64,000 nucleotides of DNA, taken from the NCBI GenBank assembly GCA_902592275.1, contig CACJDW010000005.1, positions 1 through 64,000 of the forward strand, written 5' to 3'. The translations under genes were made by a program, and so were the position numbers. The notes beneath the pieces were generated by a model. The model was not told where the DNA came from. It did no database searches and saw only the letters and a program-made list of their open reading frames with translations. Origin of the DNA: an uncultured Pelagibacteraceae bacterium (GTDB lineage: Bacteria > Pseudomonadota > Alphaproteobacteria > Pelagibacterales > Pelagibacteraceae). Positions 9,555 to 19,447 of the stretch are shown in pieces (position 1 is the stretch's first letter; the number at the start of each line of letters is the position of its first letter).

Positions 9555-10460
9555 TTAATAATTTTTTTTTAAATCCATACCGCTATAAAGACTTGCAACT
9601 TCATCTCCATAACCATTAAACATTAAGGTCTTTACTCTAGGCGCCCAAACACCTTCACCAATTATTCTTTCAGTTGCTTGAGACCATCTTGGATGATCAA
9701 CATTAGGATTAACATTTGAGTAAAACCCATACTCTCTAGGAGAAGCCCACATCCAGGACGAGGTAGGCATTTTTTCTACAAATTTAATTTTAACAATTGC
9801 TTTGGCACTTTTAAAACCGTACTTCCATGGAATAAATATTCTAAGTGGTGCTCCATTTTGATTTGGGAGTTTTTTACCATATAAACCTGTCACAACTGTT
9901 GTTAAAGGATGCATAGCTTCATCAATTCTTAAACCTTCTTTATACGGCCAATTCAAAACGGGATATCTTTGACCTTTCATCTGATCAGGATCGTATACAC
10001 TTTCAAATTCAACAAATTTTGCTTTATTAGTTGGTTTAACTTTTAATAACAATTCGCTTAAGGAAAAACCCATCCACGGAATTACCATTGACCAACCTTC
10101 AACACACCTTAAACGATATATTCTTTCCTCAGAAACAAACATCTCCGAGATTTCCTCCATTGATAATTTAATTGGTTTTTCAACTTCTCCTTCAATAGCT
10201 ATTTCCCAAGGGGTAGTTTTAAATATTTGAGAATTTCTATGAGGATCACTCTTTGATGTTCCAAACTCATAATAATTATTATAAGTCGTAATATCTTTAT
10301 AACTTGTTAATTTATCTCTCTCGCTTGCTAAAGATTTATTTACAAATAGTATAGTAGAAATAGCTAGTGAGCTTGCACCAAGACCTATAGATTTAATGAA
10401 AGATCTTCTTTTTTTATAAATACTTTCTGGTGTAATTTCTGAATTTTTAAATTTTATCAT
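9555..10460 (-). CDS. msrP: MsrP/YedY molybdopterin-dependent protein-methionine-sulfoxide reductase, Tat substrate
   Basis: KKRRSFIKSIG twin-arginine motif; RLRCVEGWSMVIPWMGFSLSELL conserved Mo-ligand Cys region. Confidence 0.93.
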   Translation of the reverse strand: MIKFKNSEITPESIYKKRRSFIKSIGLGASSLAISTILFVNKSLASERDKLTSYKDITTYNNYYEFGTSKSDPHRNSQIFKTTPWEIAIEGEVEKPIKLSMEEISEMFVSEERIYRLRCVEGWSMVIPWMGFSLSELLLKVKPTNKAKFVEFESVYDPDQMKGQRYPVLNWPYKEGLRIDEAMHPLTTVVTGLYGKKLPNQNGAPLRIFIPWKYGFKSAKAIVKIKFVEKMPTSSWMWASPREYGFYSNVNPNVDHPRWSQATERIIGEGVWAPRVKTLMFNGYGDEVASLYSGMDLKKNY

Positions 10461-10461
10461 T

Positions 10462-10908
10462 TTAATTGTTTAGAGATACTCCTTTCAACCACTCACTATC
10501 CTCATTTTGATAATGTTCTTTTTTCCAAATCGGAGATCTTTTTTTAATTTCCTCAATTATGTATCTAGATAAGACAAAAGCTTGATCTCTATGTTTGCAA
10601 GCTACACCAATAATAATGCTTTTTTCTTTTAAACCCACATATCCTTTAACATGTTCAATAAATACTGCTTTTTCTTTAATATTTAACTTGTTATCTGCTT
10701 CCTCATATATTTCTTCAAAACTTTTGATAACCATACTTTCTTTGGCATCATAAGTAATACCAGTAACTGTTTTATTTTCATTTAAATCTCTTACAGTTCC
10801 AACAAAATATATTACAGCTCCAAATTTAGATTGATTTAAAAAATTTTCTGCTTTTGTAATCTCAATCTTCTCATTTTTTGAAGTATCAATAATTTTGGTA
10901 TGTAGCAT
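10462..10908 (-). CDS. moaE: Molybdopterin synthase catalytic subunit
   Basis: GAVIYFVGTVRD, VACKHRDQAF, IKKRSPIWKKEHY. Confidence 0.92.
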   Translation of the reverse strand: MLHTKIIDTSKNEKIEITKAENFLNQSKFGAVIYFVGTVRDLNENKTVTGITYDAKESMVIKSFEEIYEEADNKLNIKEKAVFIEHVKGYVGLKEKSIIIGVACKHRDQAFVLSRYIIEEIKKRSPIWKKEHYQNEDSEWLKGVSLNN

Positions 10909-11177
10909 TAACCGCCTCCTATAGGAGGTATAATGCTAAAGTTTTGTTTTTTAACTATTTTATAATTGTCTGAGACAATTTTATCATCAGACGAACAAAA
11001 AGCTGATGATTTTATAATTTTTTTGAAATTTTCATTCCCTTTAAATTTAATATCAATAAAATCTATCATTTGGTTTCTAAGATCTTTTATTGAGGAGTTT
11101 TCAATTAATTCAAAATCTAAATGTGATTTAGTACTAAATTCTCTAGCTGCGCCAAAAAGTTCAACTGATATTTTCAT
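10908..11177 (-). CDS. moaD: Molybdopterin synthase sulfur carrier subunit
   Basis: Ubiquitin-like small protein ending IIPPIGGG, between moaE and moaC. Confidence 0.9.
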   Translation of the reverse strand: MKISVELFGAAREFSTKSHLDFELIENSSIKDLRNQMIDFIDIKFKGNENFKKIIKSSAFCSSDDKIVSDNYKIVKKQNFSIIPPIGGG

Positions 11178-11722
11178 TAAAAAATATTTTCTAAAAAATC
11201 TGGGAGCCCATCAGGGTTTTTCCACAACCCACTTTTTCCACCTTCTTTAATTAATAATTTTACGTTATCAATTTTAAGATGTGGATTTACTATTTTACTT
11301 AAGTCATAAATTGTAATTAAGGCTGAGTTAACTCCCATTATAGCTTCCATCTCAACACCTGTTTTTGCAACTGCAGAAACGACACAAAAAACTTCTAATG
11401 AACTGTCTAATTCATTCATAATTATTTTTGTAGCAGTATGGTCAATTGGAAGTGGGTGACATAACGGAATAAGTTCACTTGTTTTTTTTACACCCAACAC
11501 AGCTGATACCTCGGCTAAAGTAATGGGGTCTCCTTTAGGCATCTTCTTATTTTTAATTAGATTAAAAACTTCTTTTCCAACATAAATTTTACCTGATGCT
11601 AGGGCTCTTCTAAAAGTTTCTTTTTTTGAAGAAACATCTACCATATTAAAAGAATTTTTCTGAAATATTTCTTTGGCCCAATCTTTAAGCTCTTCTTGAT
11701 TTATAATTTTTAATTTTGACAT
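11177..11722 (-). CDS. moaC: Cyclic pyranopterin monophosphate synthase
   Basis: LIPLCHPLPIDHTATKI, KTGVEMEAIMGVNSALITIYDL. Confidence 0.93.
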   Translation of the reverse strand: MSKLKIINQEELKDWAKEIFQKNSFNMVDVSSKKETFRRALASGKIYVGKEVFNLIKNKKMPKGDPITLAEVSAVLGVKKTSELIPLCHPLPIDHTATKIIMNELDSSLEVFCVVSAVAKTGVEMEAIMGVNSALITIYDLSKIVNPHLKIDNVKLLIKEGGKSGLWKNPDGLPDFLENIF

Positions 11723-12714
11723 TAGCCACCTGTGGTAGATAAATTTTTAGTTAAACCAGTTTCACCAAGTTCCAAATGGTGAGATTCTTTTTTAAATTTC
11801 ATTTGACCCATTATAAGATCTTGTAATTCTTCAATTTGATCATCTTTTTGCAATAAATGTCTTATACTTATTCCAGTATTTCCAAACAGGCATAATCTCA
11901 AATCTCCTCTTGATGTAATTCTTAATCTATTACAACTTCTACAAAAATCTTTAGAGTAGGGTGCTATGATTCCAAATTTACCTTTATATTCTGGATTGAT
12001 ATAATTTAGTGACGGCCCCGCGTCCTTACCTAATGTTTGATAAATCCAATTATTTTTATTTAAGAATTCTTTGAAGATTTTTGAAGATACATGGTATTTT
12101 TTAAAATAATCTAGGTTATCACCTGTTTGCATTAACTCTATATATCGAAAATCTACTTTGTTCTGTTTTATAAATTCTCCCCAAGACTCAAAATCTTTGT
12201 CTGATGCATTTATTCCATTTAAAAGAACTGCATTAATCTTAATATTTTCAAAATTTAAATCTTGTAGGATATTAATTCCTTTTAAAATCTCTGGTAATCG
12301 ATCATGACCTGTAACATTTTTGAATGTATTTCTATCTAGACTATCAATGCTAATATTAATTCCGTTTAAGCCACTATCCGCTAACATCTTTGCTTTTTCA
12401 TCTAAATGATAACCATTTGTGGTAATTACAACTTTTTTTATTCCAGCTTCATTTTTTAAGATCTTGATTATATCAAAAAAATCTTTTCTTACCGTTGGTT
12501 CACCTCCAGTAAGTCTAATTTTGCATACACCCAATTTTGAAAAAACTTTTGCTAGACGTCTAATTTCTTCTAAGTGAAGAAATTTTCTGTTATCGCTCTT
12601 ATCAATTTGATAACCATTAGGCAAACAATACCCACACTTAAAATTACATACATCGGTAATCGAAAGTCTTATATATGGAAAAGTCCTACCAAAACTATCT
12701 CTTAACATTTTCAT
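11722..12714 (-). CDS. moaA: GTP 3',8-cyclase
   Basis: CNFKCGYC radical SAM cluster, RLTGGEPTVRKDF, CRSCNRLRITSRGDLRLCLF second cluster, C-terminal GG. Confidence 0.94.
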   Translation of the reverse strand: MKMLRDSFGRTFPYIRLSITDVCNFKCGYCLPNGYQIDKSDNRKFLHLEEIRRLAKVFSKLGVCKIRLTGGEPTVRKDFFDIIKILKNEAGIKKVVITTNGYHLDEKAKMLADSGLNGINISIDSLDRNTFKNVTGHDRLPEILKGINILQDLNFENIKINAVLLNGINASDKDFESWGEFIKQNKVDFRYIELMQTGDNLDYFKKYHVSSKIFKEFLNKNNWIYQTLGKDAGPSLNYINPEYKGKFGIIAPYSKDFCRSCNRLRITSRGDLRLCLFGNTGISIRHLLQKDDQIEELQDLIMGQMKFKKESHHLELGETGLTKNLSTTGG

Positions 12715-12767
12715 TTAAGTTAAAACTATCATAATTAATAAAATTAATCATGATAGAATTAACTTAA
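12715..12767. repeat. 53-nt near-perfect palindrome between the GYD gene and moaA
   Basis: TTAAGTTAAAACTATCATAATTAAT / aaa / ATTAATCATGATAGAATTAACTTAA; 22 of 25 arm positions pair. Confidence 0.85.
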
Positions 12768-12777
12768 AAATCTAGCT

Positions 12778-13104
12778 TTAACCTGCTGGTTTATAATTAG
12801 CCATAGCTTTTGATGCCATGCCAGCGGCTTTACCCATATCCATTTCTTCTAATATGGTAAAATTAGTTATAGCTCCAGAAGCTTCAACTGCTAGCTTAAC
12901 TGCTGCTGCTCCTTCAAATCCAATACTACCACTCACAACTCCTACAAAATCGTAAGCTCCTCTTGTGATCATAAAAGATTCCATTTTTCCTCCCACTGCT
13001 TCTGATAAAGCAGTGGCTGCTGCAGCTCTGTCTTGATCTGGATTTCCTATAAATCCTTTAAATGCTTGGGCTGTATAATTGCCCATTACTATAAATTTAG
13101 CCAT
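12778..13104 (-). CDS. GYD domain protein
   Basis: MAKFIVMGNYTAQAFKGF...SEAVGGKMESFMITRGAYDFVGVV. Confidence 0.82.
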   Translation of the reverse strand: MAKFIVMGNYTAQAFKGFIGNPDQDRAAAATALSEAVGGKMESFMITRGAYDFVGVVSGSIGFEGAAAVKLAVEASGAITNFTILEEMDMGKAAGMASKAMANYKPAG

Positions 13105-13247
13105 AGTTACCTCCTTTAATGAAATTTAACATTATAAGAAAAAAAACATCAATGAGAAAATTACATATTTGTTATGCGAGGGTTAAGTGTATATGTTCAA
13201 TTAATGCTAGATTTATTAAATAATTATAGAAATTCTAATTTTATAAT

Positions 13248-14549
13248 ATGAATGTAAAAATCAATAATCAAAATAAATCTGAAATTGATAAGATAATACA
13301 ACTTTACAAACGAAAAAAATTTGATGATGCATTAATATTGTCTAACAAACTTTTAAAAACAGAAAAAAATGTGCCTTTTTTGTTTAACTTAAATGGGCTG
13401 ATAAATTTGAGTTTAGAAAATTGGGAAAATTCTGTTCAAGTATTTCAAAAAGCCATTGATTGTGATGATAAATTTGTTGAAGCATACAACAACATGGGAA
13501 TTGCTTACAGTCATTTGGGCAAAGAAGATAAAGCTATAGAAAATTATAATAAAGCAATAGAAATAAAAAAAGACTATTCAAATGCTTATAACAATTTAGC
13601 AACTCATTATGATGATTTAGGAAAGTATGATCAAGCAGTCAAAAATTATGTGAATGCCTTAAAATTTAATTCAGATCATTTACAAGCCCAAAATAATTTA
13701 ATTCACTTAATGAATTTTTTTAATCCTGAAAATGATGAAAACAATTCAATCATTAGAGCTAATCACGATATTAAAAATATTGATATTAAAATTTCTATAT
13801 TAAATAAAGTTTCAACAAGAGAATTGAATGATTATTTAATAAAGTGTAATCAAATATTAAAGAAAAACTTAAAAAATTTATCTTTTTTCGATACACAAAT
13901 TCACAGAAGAAATGGGTTCAACCTAAATTGTGATCGACATCATAAAGCATTTAACAAATTCAAAATAATACCAAAATATTGTTTTGGTTGTATCAAAGTT
14001 GAAATTAATTTAAAAACAGTGGTTCAATTATTGAAACTTTATTTTATATTTGATCAAATTAATTTCCCTAATGATAATATTAGAAAGTCATTCGTCGAGT
14101 TAAGACCGGGTATCCCAGGAACCTATAAAGGCCTTGTTTATTGTGAGTCAGTTGAAGAAGCACAAAAAATTATTGATATTTTAGAGCCCTATATGACTAA
14201 ATTAATTGAAAAGAATTTTAATTTATCAATAAAAAGAGGTTGTACTGAATTTGATATTGAATTTCCTGGATATAAAGATGTAAAAAATTTAAAAAATGTT
14301 TTGTATCAAGATGATTGGTTTCAAAGTGAAAAATTAATTGATGAAGAAATATTGAATGGAAGCAAAAAGGGGAAAAAGGTTTTTAATAGAAGTCTAAGAG
14401 GAGTCGGTTTGTCTGACTTATTAATCATTCATAATTGGCTAAATTACGCAAAGTTGATTAAAGATGAGAGTTACAAAAATATTACAAATGAAATATTTTT
14501 TTCAGAATATATTTTTCAAGCTGTAAAAAGGAGAGATGATCAAAATTAA
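13248..14549 (+). CDS. TPR-repeat protein with uncharacterised C-terminal region
   Basis: Consecutive TPRs (VEAYNNMGIAYSHLGKEDKAIENYNKAIEIKKDYSNAYNNLATHYDDLGKYDQAVKNY); C-terminal ~270 aa without a recognised fold. Confidence 0.82.
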   Translation: MNVKINNQNKSEIDKIIQLYKRKKFDDALILSNKLLKTEKNVPFLFNLNGLINLSLENWENSVQVFQKAIDCDDKFVEAYNNMGIAYSHLGKEDKAIENYNKAIEIKKDYSNAYNNLATHYDDLGKYDQAVKNYVNALKFNSDHLQAQNNLIHLMNFFNPENDENNSIIRANHDIKNIDIKISILNKVSTRELNDYLIKCNQILKKNLKNLSFFDTQIHRRNGFNLNCDRHHKAFNKFKIIPKYCFGCIKVEINLKTVVQLLKLYFIFDQINFPNDNIRKSFVELRPGIPGTYKGLVYCESVEEAQKIIDILEPYMTKLIEKNFNLSIKRGCTEFDIEFPGYKDVKNLKNVLYQDDWFQSEKLIDEEILNGSKKGKKVFNRSLRGVGLSDLLIIHNWLNYAKLIKDESYKNITNEIFFSEYIFQAVKRRDDQN

Positions 14550-14558
14550 TTTTTTAAT

Positions 14559-15395
14559 ATGCCAAAAATACTTTCAGATTTCGAAATAAGTAGTTTTAGA
14601 GAACATGGCGCTGTTTTTCTTAAAAATAAATTTGATGTTAAGTGGATTAATAAACTTCACAAAGGAATAGAAAAAGATATTGCAAACCCCAGTCCTAGAT
14701 TTAAATCACATACGATAGAAAAAGGTGCACCTGCTTATTTAGAAGATTATTGGACATGGCATTTAGTTCCTGAATTTAAAGATTTTGTTTATAATTCTCC
14801 ATATGCAGAAATAGCTTCTGAATTAATGTCTGCTAAAAAAATAAATTTAGTTATGGATAATTGGTTTTTAAGAGAAGCAGGGTCAAAATCTTCAACACCA
14901 TTTCATCATGATATAAGTTATTTTGACATGGATGGTACAATGTGTGTTCTTTGGCTTCCACTCCAGCCAACCAAGAAAGATGAAGGAGTTGTTTGGGTCA
15001 AAGGATCACATTTATGGAATAAATTTTTTTTAAGAGTTTTATTCAAAGATGGACACAAAATTGAAGGAAATGAATGTGTTGTAAATGGAAAAAAATATGA
15101 GCTACCTCCAGATATATTAGGTAATAAAAAAAAATATGAATTTTTACAGTGGGATTGTGAAATTGGCGATGCTGTAATTTTCGACATGAGAACTCTTCAC
15201 GGAAGTTTAGGAGAAACAATTCCTGGAAAGACTTTAAGTCGTTATACTTTAAGAGTAGCTAAAGAAGGTTCAAAAATTAGTTATGATGGTGATTGGACTA
15301 GTTTTAATTATAGAAAAGCGATGCAAGAGGCAGGTTATAAAAATGGAGATCCTGTCGAAGGTGAAATGTTTCCTACACTTTTTGAAAAAATTTAG
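14559..15395 (+). CDS. Phytanoyl-CoA dioxygenase (PhyH) family protein
   Basis: [37 protein letters not shown]. Confidence 0.85.
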   Translation: MPKILSDFEISSFREHGAVFLKNKFDVKWINKLHKGIEKDIANPSPRFKSHTIEKGAPAYLEDYWTWHLVPEFKDFVYNSPYAEIASELMSAKKINLVMDNWFLREAGSKSSTPFHHDISYFDMDGTMCVLWLPLQPTKKDEGVVWVKGSHLWNKFFLRVLFKDGHKIEGNECVVNGKKYELPPDILGNKKKYEFLQWDCEIGDAVIFDMRTLHGSLGETIPGKTLSRYTLRVAKEGSKISYDGDWTSFNYRKAMQEAGYKNGDPVEGEMFPTLFEKI

Positions 15396-16183
15396 CTATT
15401 AAGCCTGTTCATCTCTTCTAGTTCGACTTCTAGTTTATCTAGCTCTTCTCCACCCGCCATCATTCCTAAAAGTTCTTCTCTACTAATATCTTTTTTATTA
15501 AAAGTTCCTAAACTTTTACCTCTATTTAAGACAGTAAAGCTGTTTCCAACTGGATATGCATGATGAACGTTGTGGGTAATTAAAATTACAGCTAATCCTT
15601 GTGAAGCTGCTTTTACAACATATTTTAAAACCATTGATGCCTGATGAACTCCAAGTGCAGAAGTTGGTTCATCTAAAACTAAAACTTTTGCACCAAAATA
15701 TATAGCTCTTGATATTGCTAAACATTGTCTTTCACCTCCAGACATTGTTCCAACCGCTTGGGAAGGATCTCTGACATCAATTCCTATTTGACCCATTCTT
15801 TCCGCAGCAATTTGATTTGCTTTTTCAATATCAAAAGTTTTTAAAAAAGGAGGTCCTTTTAATGGTTCTCTTCCCATAAAAAAGTTTCTTGTTACACTCA
15901 TTAATGGAACTAAAGCTAAGTCTTGATAAACTGTTCCAATTCCCATGTCCAAAGCATCTTTTGGTGAGTCAAAAACAGTTTTTTTACCTTCTATTACTAT
16001 TTCACCTTCATCAGGTTTATGAACACCAGCTAAAGTTTTAATCAATGTAGATTTTCCAGCACCGTTATCTCCAAGTAAGCACATAATCTCACCTTTTTTT
16101 AATTTCATAGTGACATCTTTAAGAGCAATTACTTTTCCAAAAAATTTACTAATGTTATTAAATTCTATTAAGTTTTCTGACAT
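15392..16183 (-). CDS. Sugar ABC transporter ATP-binding protein (FrcA-like)
   Basis: [18 protein letters not shown] Walker [26 protein letters not shown]. Confidence 0.9.
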   Translation of the reverse strand: MSENLIEFNNISKFFGKVIALKDVTMKLKKGEIMCLLGDNGAGKSTLIKTLAGVHKPDEGEIVIEGKKTVFDSPKDALDMGIGTVYQDLALVPLMSVTRNFFMGREPLKGPPFLKTFDIEKANQIAAERMGQIGIDVRDPSQAVGTMSGGERQCLAISRAIYFGAKVLVLDEPTSALGVHQASMVLKYVVKAASQGLAVILITHNVHHAYPVGNSFTVLNRGKSLGTFNKKDISREELLGMMAGGEELDKLEVELEEMNRLNS

Positions 16184-17310
16184 TATTTACTCTCAGTTAC
16201 TCTTTTTCTTATGTAATTATTAAACACAACGGCAATTAACATCATTGCTCCTAAAAACACTTTAAACCAATCGGTATCAACGTCTGTATAAAATATACCC
16301 ATTGAAACAGTTCCAAATATTAATGCTCCAAAAGCTGCACCAATTGCGGAGCCATACCCACCAGTTAGCAAGCAACCCCCAACAACTGCTGCCGCAATTG
16401 CCTCTAATTCTTTTAAATTTCCTCTCATAGTATCTGCAGAGCCAGCATCTAAAACTTGAATAGTCGCAAAAATTGTAGCTGCAACCGCAGTTCCTATAAA
16501 CAAACTTATTTTCACTCTTCCAACAGGCACACCAACATTTGTTGCACCGTTTTTGTCTCCTCCTGATGCAAAAATCCAGTTTCCATATCTAGTCTTCATT
16601 AATATCCATGTTGCAAAAAGGGTAGCTGCAATAAACCATATTACTGAAGGAGGAATACCAGTAGCTAATGGGGTTCCATCAGTTCTTAATGCAATTAAAT
16701 TCATTGAACCCAACCAAGTAAACAACCATTTGAAAGTATCAGTTGCAAACATCCACGCGATTGGATCATTCTCAATTAAAACTCTTAAGCCTGGAACTTG
16801 AGTTCTTCCTGTAATTAATCTTGTAATTGCTAATGTTGCCCCTCTTAAAATAAACAACATTGCTAGAGTTACTATAAAAGATGGAAGTCCAGTTCTAACA
16901 ACAAGGATACCATTAAAATAACCAACTAGTACTGCCATAGCAAAAGCAAAAATAATACTTATCCATAAAGGCCAACCCCAATAAATTGCAGGTATTGCTA
17001 TACAAATTCCCGCAAAACCAATCATTGATCCAATTGATAAATCAAATTCACCACCAATCATTAGCATTGCTGCTGCGATTGCAATTATTCCTAAGTTTGC
17101 AGAAACATCTAAAAAGTTAAGAGTTCCATATGCACTGAACATTCCAGTGTCACCTGCAACTATTCCAAAAAATATGAATACTAAAATTGCACCACCAACA
17201 GCACCTAATTCAGGTCTATTCAAAAGCAATCTTAGTTTTGATACTTCTTTAAGTCTTTCGTCTTGTCCTGAAGTTTTTTTTGATGCGATACTTTTAGCTT
17301 TATCTGACAT
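16183..17310 (-). CDS. Sugar ABC transporter permease (RbsC/FrcC family)
   Basis: [51 protein letters not shown]. Confidence 0.9.
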   Translation of the reverse strand: MSDKAKSIASKKTSGQDERLKEVSKLRLLLNRPELGAVGGAILVFIFFGIVAGDTGMFSAYGTLNFLDVSANLGIIAIAAAMLMIGGEFDLSIGSMIGFAGICIAIPAIYWGWPLWISIIFAFAMAVLVGYFNGILVVRTGLPSFIVTLAMLFILRGATLAITRLITGRTQVPGLRVLIENDPIAWMFATDTFKWLFTWLGSMNLIALRTDGTPLATGIPPSVIWFIAATLFATWILMKTRYGNWIFASGGDKNGATNVGVPVGRVKISLFIGTAVAATIFATIQVLDAGSADTMRGNLKELEAIAAAVVGGCLLTGGYGSAIGAAFGALIFGTVSMGIFYTDVDTDWFKVFLGAMMLIAVVFNNYIRKRVTESK

Positions 17311-17330
17311 TAATTTGAATTTTTTTTAGA

Positions 17331-17366
17331 AAAAAGGCCTAACTAAAAGTTAGCTAGGCCTTTTAA
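17331..17366 (-). terminator. Intrinsic terminator-like hairpin between SBP and permease genes
   Basis: Minus strand AAAAGGCCTAGCTAACTTTTAGTTAGGCCTTTTTT. Confidence 0.75.
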
Positions 17367-17374
17367 AGTATTTT

Positions 17375-18298
17375 TTATCTGTAACCTTGAGCTGCCCACT
17401 TAATTACTTTAGCAGCATTATCAGGAGTTACGAAACCAGGACCAGTCATAACTACTCCAGCTGGCATAGTTCCATATCTCATGTACTGACCAAAAATTGC
17501 TATTGGTAAGTAACCTTGTAGGTATTGTTGTTGGTCAATTAAAAACTCTACTTTGCCTGCAGCAGCAGCTTTTAACATTCCTGGTGACATATCAAATGTA
17601 CCAAGTCTAACTTTACCAACTTTTCCAGCAGACTCTAAAGCTTTAAGGGCAGCTTCACCTGCAAGACCAGCACCTAAAGTTAGGATAGTGTCATATCCAC
17701 CACCTAATTTAGCAGCAACAGCTTTTTGAATTTCTGTTGGGTCATTAGAAGTTCCTAAGATGTCAACTGATCCACCAAAACCTTTTTTGAATCCAGCACA
17801 TCTTCTGTCTAGCGCAACGTTTCCAACTTCGTGGTTAACACATAGTGCTTTTTTACCACCAGCAGCTTTCATTTTTTGTCCGCCACCTACACCAGCTTCA
17901 AACTCAGTTTGTCCAACGTGAGCACTGATACCTAGTGATGCAAAGTCATCTGAACCAGAGTTCATTGAAATTACTGGGATACCAGCAGCGATAGCAGCTT
18001 TAACAGATTTCCCTAAAGCAGCAGCATCTGGAAGAGTAATCACAATACCTTTTGGTTTTTGTGAAACTGCGTTGTCAATTAATTTAGCCATTTCAACCAT
18101 GTCGAAAGTAGCGGGTGCAGTGTACTTGCAAGATATTCCCATATCTGCACATCCTTTATCTACACCATTCTTAGCAACAGACCAAAACGGGTCGTTAGCT
18201 TGTCCGTGAGATACAACGATCACATCTACTGCTAAAGCAGACACTGAAAGCATAACCCAAGCAACAAAAGCTAATAATGATTTGTATAATGTTTTCAT
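17375..18298 (-). CDS. Sugar ABC transporter substrate-binding protein (FrcB/RbsB-like)
   Basis: Signal peptide; VDVIVVSHGQANDPFWSVAKNGVDKGCADMG, periplasmic-binding-protein type 1 fold. Confidence 0.88.
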   Translation of the reverse strand: MKTLYKSLLAFVAWVMLSVSALAVDVIVVSHGQANDPFWSVAKNGVDKGCADMGISCKYTAPATFDMVEMAKLIDNAVSQKPKGIVITLPDAAALGKSVKAAIAAGIPVISMNSGSDDFASLGISAHVGQTEFEAGVGGGQKMKAAGGKKALCVNHEVGNVALDRRCAGFKKGFGGSVDILGTSNDPTEIQKAVAAKLGGGYDTILTLGAGLAGEAALKALESAGKVGKVRLGTFDMSPGMLKAAAAGKVEFLIDQQQYLQGYLPIAIFGQYMRYGTMPAGVVMTGPGFVTPDNAAKVIKWAAQGYR

Positions 18299-18351
18299 TA
18301 TTTTCCCTCTCGTTTAAATAAAAGTTAACTTTTAATGCGCAAACGTTAACA

Positions 18352-18383
18352 TAAAAAAAACCAAGTTGTAAAGACGACAACTT
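18352..18383 (-). terminator. Intrinsic terminator-like hairpin downstream of the Gfo/Idh gene, upstream of the SBP gene
   Basis: Minus strand AAGTTGTCGTCTTTACAACTTGGTTTTTTTT. Confidence 0.55.
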
Positions 18384-18445
18384 TAAAATGTATAACTTTT
18401 ATATATAGTTTATAATTGTTTTAGATTTTCTATTATTAGTTGTAT

Positions 18446-19447
18446 CTAAAATTTTATTTTAATTTGTTTTCTTTGTTTCAAAGAATTCGATGCAGCATTT
18501 GCTAAGATAAGAGCTCTTTTTCCATCCTCAAAACTAGATATGGGTTTATTTTTCTTTAATGTGTATCTTGCAAGTTCATCAAGCTGAAGCCTGTAAGCAT
18601 CAACATATCTATCAATAAAAAAATTAAGCAGAGGTTTTTTTTGAGAAGTATTGTTTTTGGAATATATTTCGGTCTCGTTTTCTTTTTTATTTCCAGAAAT
18701 CAACATGCCTTTAGATCCAAACAATTCCACTCTTTGATCATAACCAAAACTACAATGTCTCGAATTGGTGATAATACATTGTACACCTTTTTTAGATCTT
18801 AAAATACATGAGGCAAGCTCATAATCTTTTATTTTATTAAATTTTTTGTCAGAAATATTACTTCCTGTTGAAAAAATGGAGTCTACTTCATCTTTTTCCA
18901 AATAAAATCTAACTAAATCAAAGTCATGTATCATCATGTCTTTAAATATACCTCCAGAAACTTTTAAATAGTCTAAAGGAGGAGGGGCAGGATCTCTACT
19001 AGTAATTATAATTTTTTCTAGCTGTCCTATTTTTCCTTTTTGAAGCTCTTTTTTTAACGAACTATGACCCGGGTCATATCTTCTATTAAATCCCAATTGT
19101 ATTTTTGGATTAAGTTTTTTAATTTTTCTTAGGCATTTATTAACTTTTTCAATATTTAAATCTAAAGGTTTTTCACAGAAAATCACTTTTTTATATTTAG
19201 CACCTTCCTCAATTAATTTGATATGCGTTGGTGTACTTGATGCAATAAATATTAGATCTATATTTTTATCTTTGAAAGCAATTTTAGGATTGTTAATAGA
19301 TATTGAGTTAAATTTTTTCGATATTTTTTGATTAAGTTTTGTATTGATATCAAAAGTATATTTTAAGTTAAAACTTTTATGAGAAAATAAATTTTCAGCA
19401 TGCATTTGACCAATTCTTCCAAGACCAATTAAAGCAACGTTAATCAT
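18446..19447 (-). CDS. Gfo/Idh/MocA oxidoreductase (inositol 2-dehydrogenase-like)
   Basis: VALIGLGRIGQMHAENL, EKPLDLN, GGIFKDMMIHDFDLVRF. Confidence 0.85.
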   Translation of the reverse strand: MINVALIGLGRIGQMHAENLFSHKSFNLKYTFDINTKLNQKISKKFNSISINNPKIAFKDKNIDLIFIASSTPTHIKLIEEGAKYKKVIFCEKPLDLNIEKVNKCLRKIKKLNPKIQLGFNRRYDPGHSSLKKELQKGKIGQLEKIIITSRDPAPPPLDYLKVSGGIFKDMMIHDFDLVRFYLEKDEVDSIFSTGSNISDKKFNKIKDYELASCILRSKKGVQCIITNSRHCSFGYDQRVELFGSKGMLISGNKKENETEIYSKNNTSQKKPLLNFFIDRYVDAYRLQLDELARYTLKKNKPISSFEDGKRALILANAASNSLKQRKQIKIKF

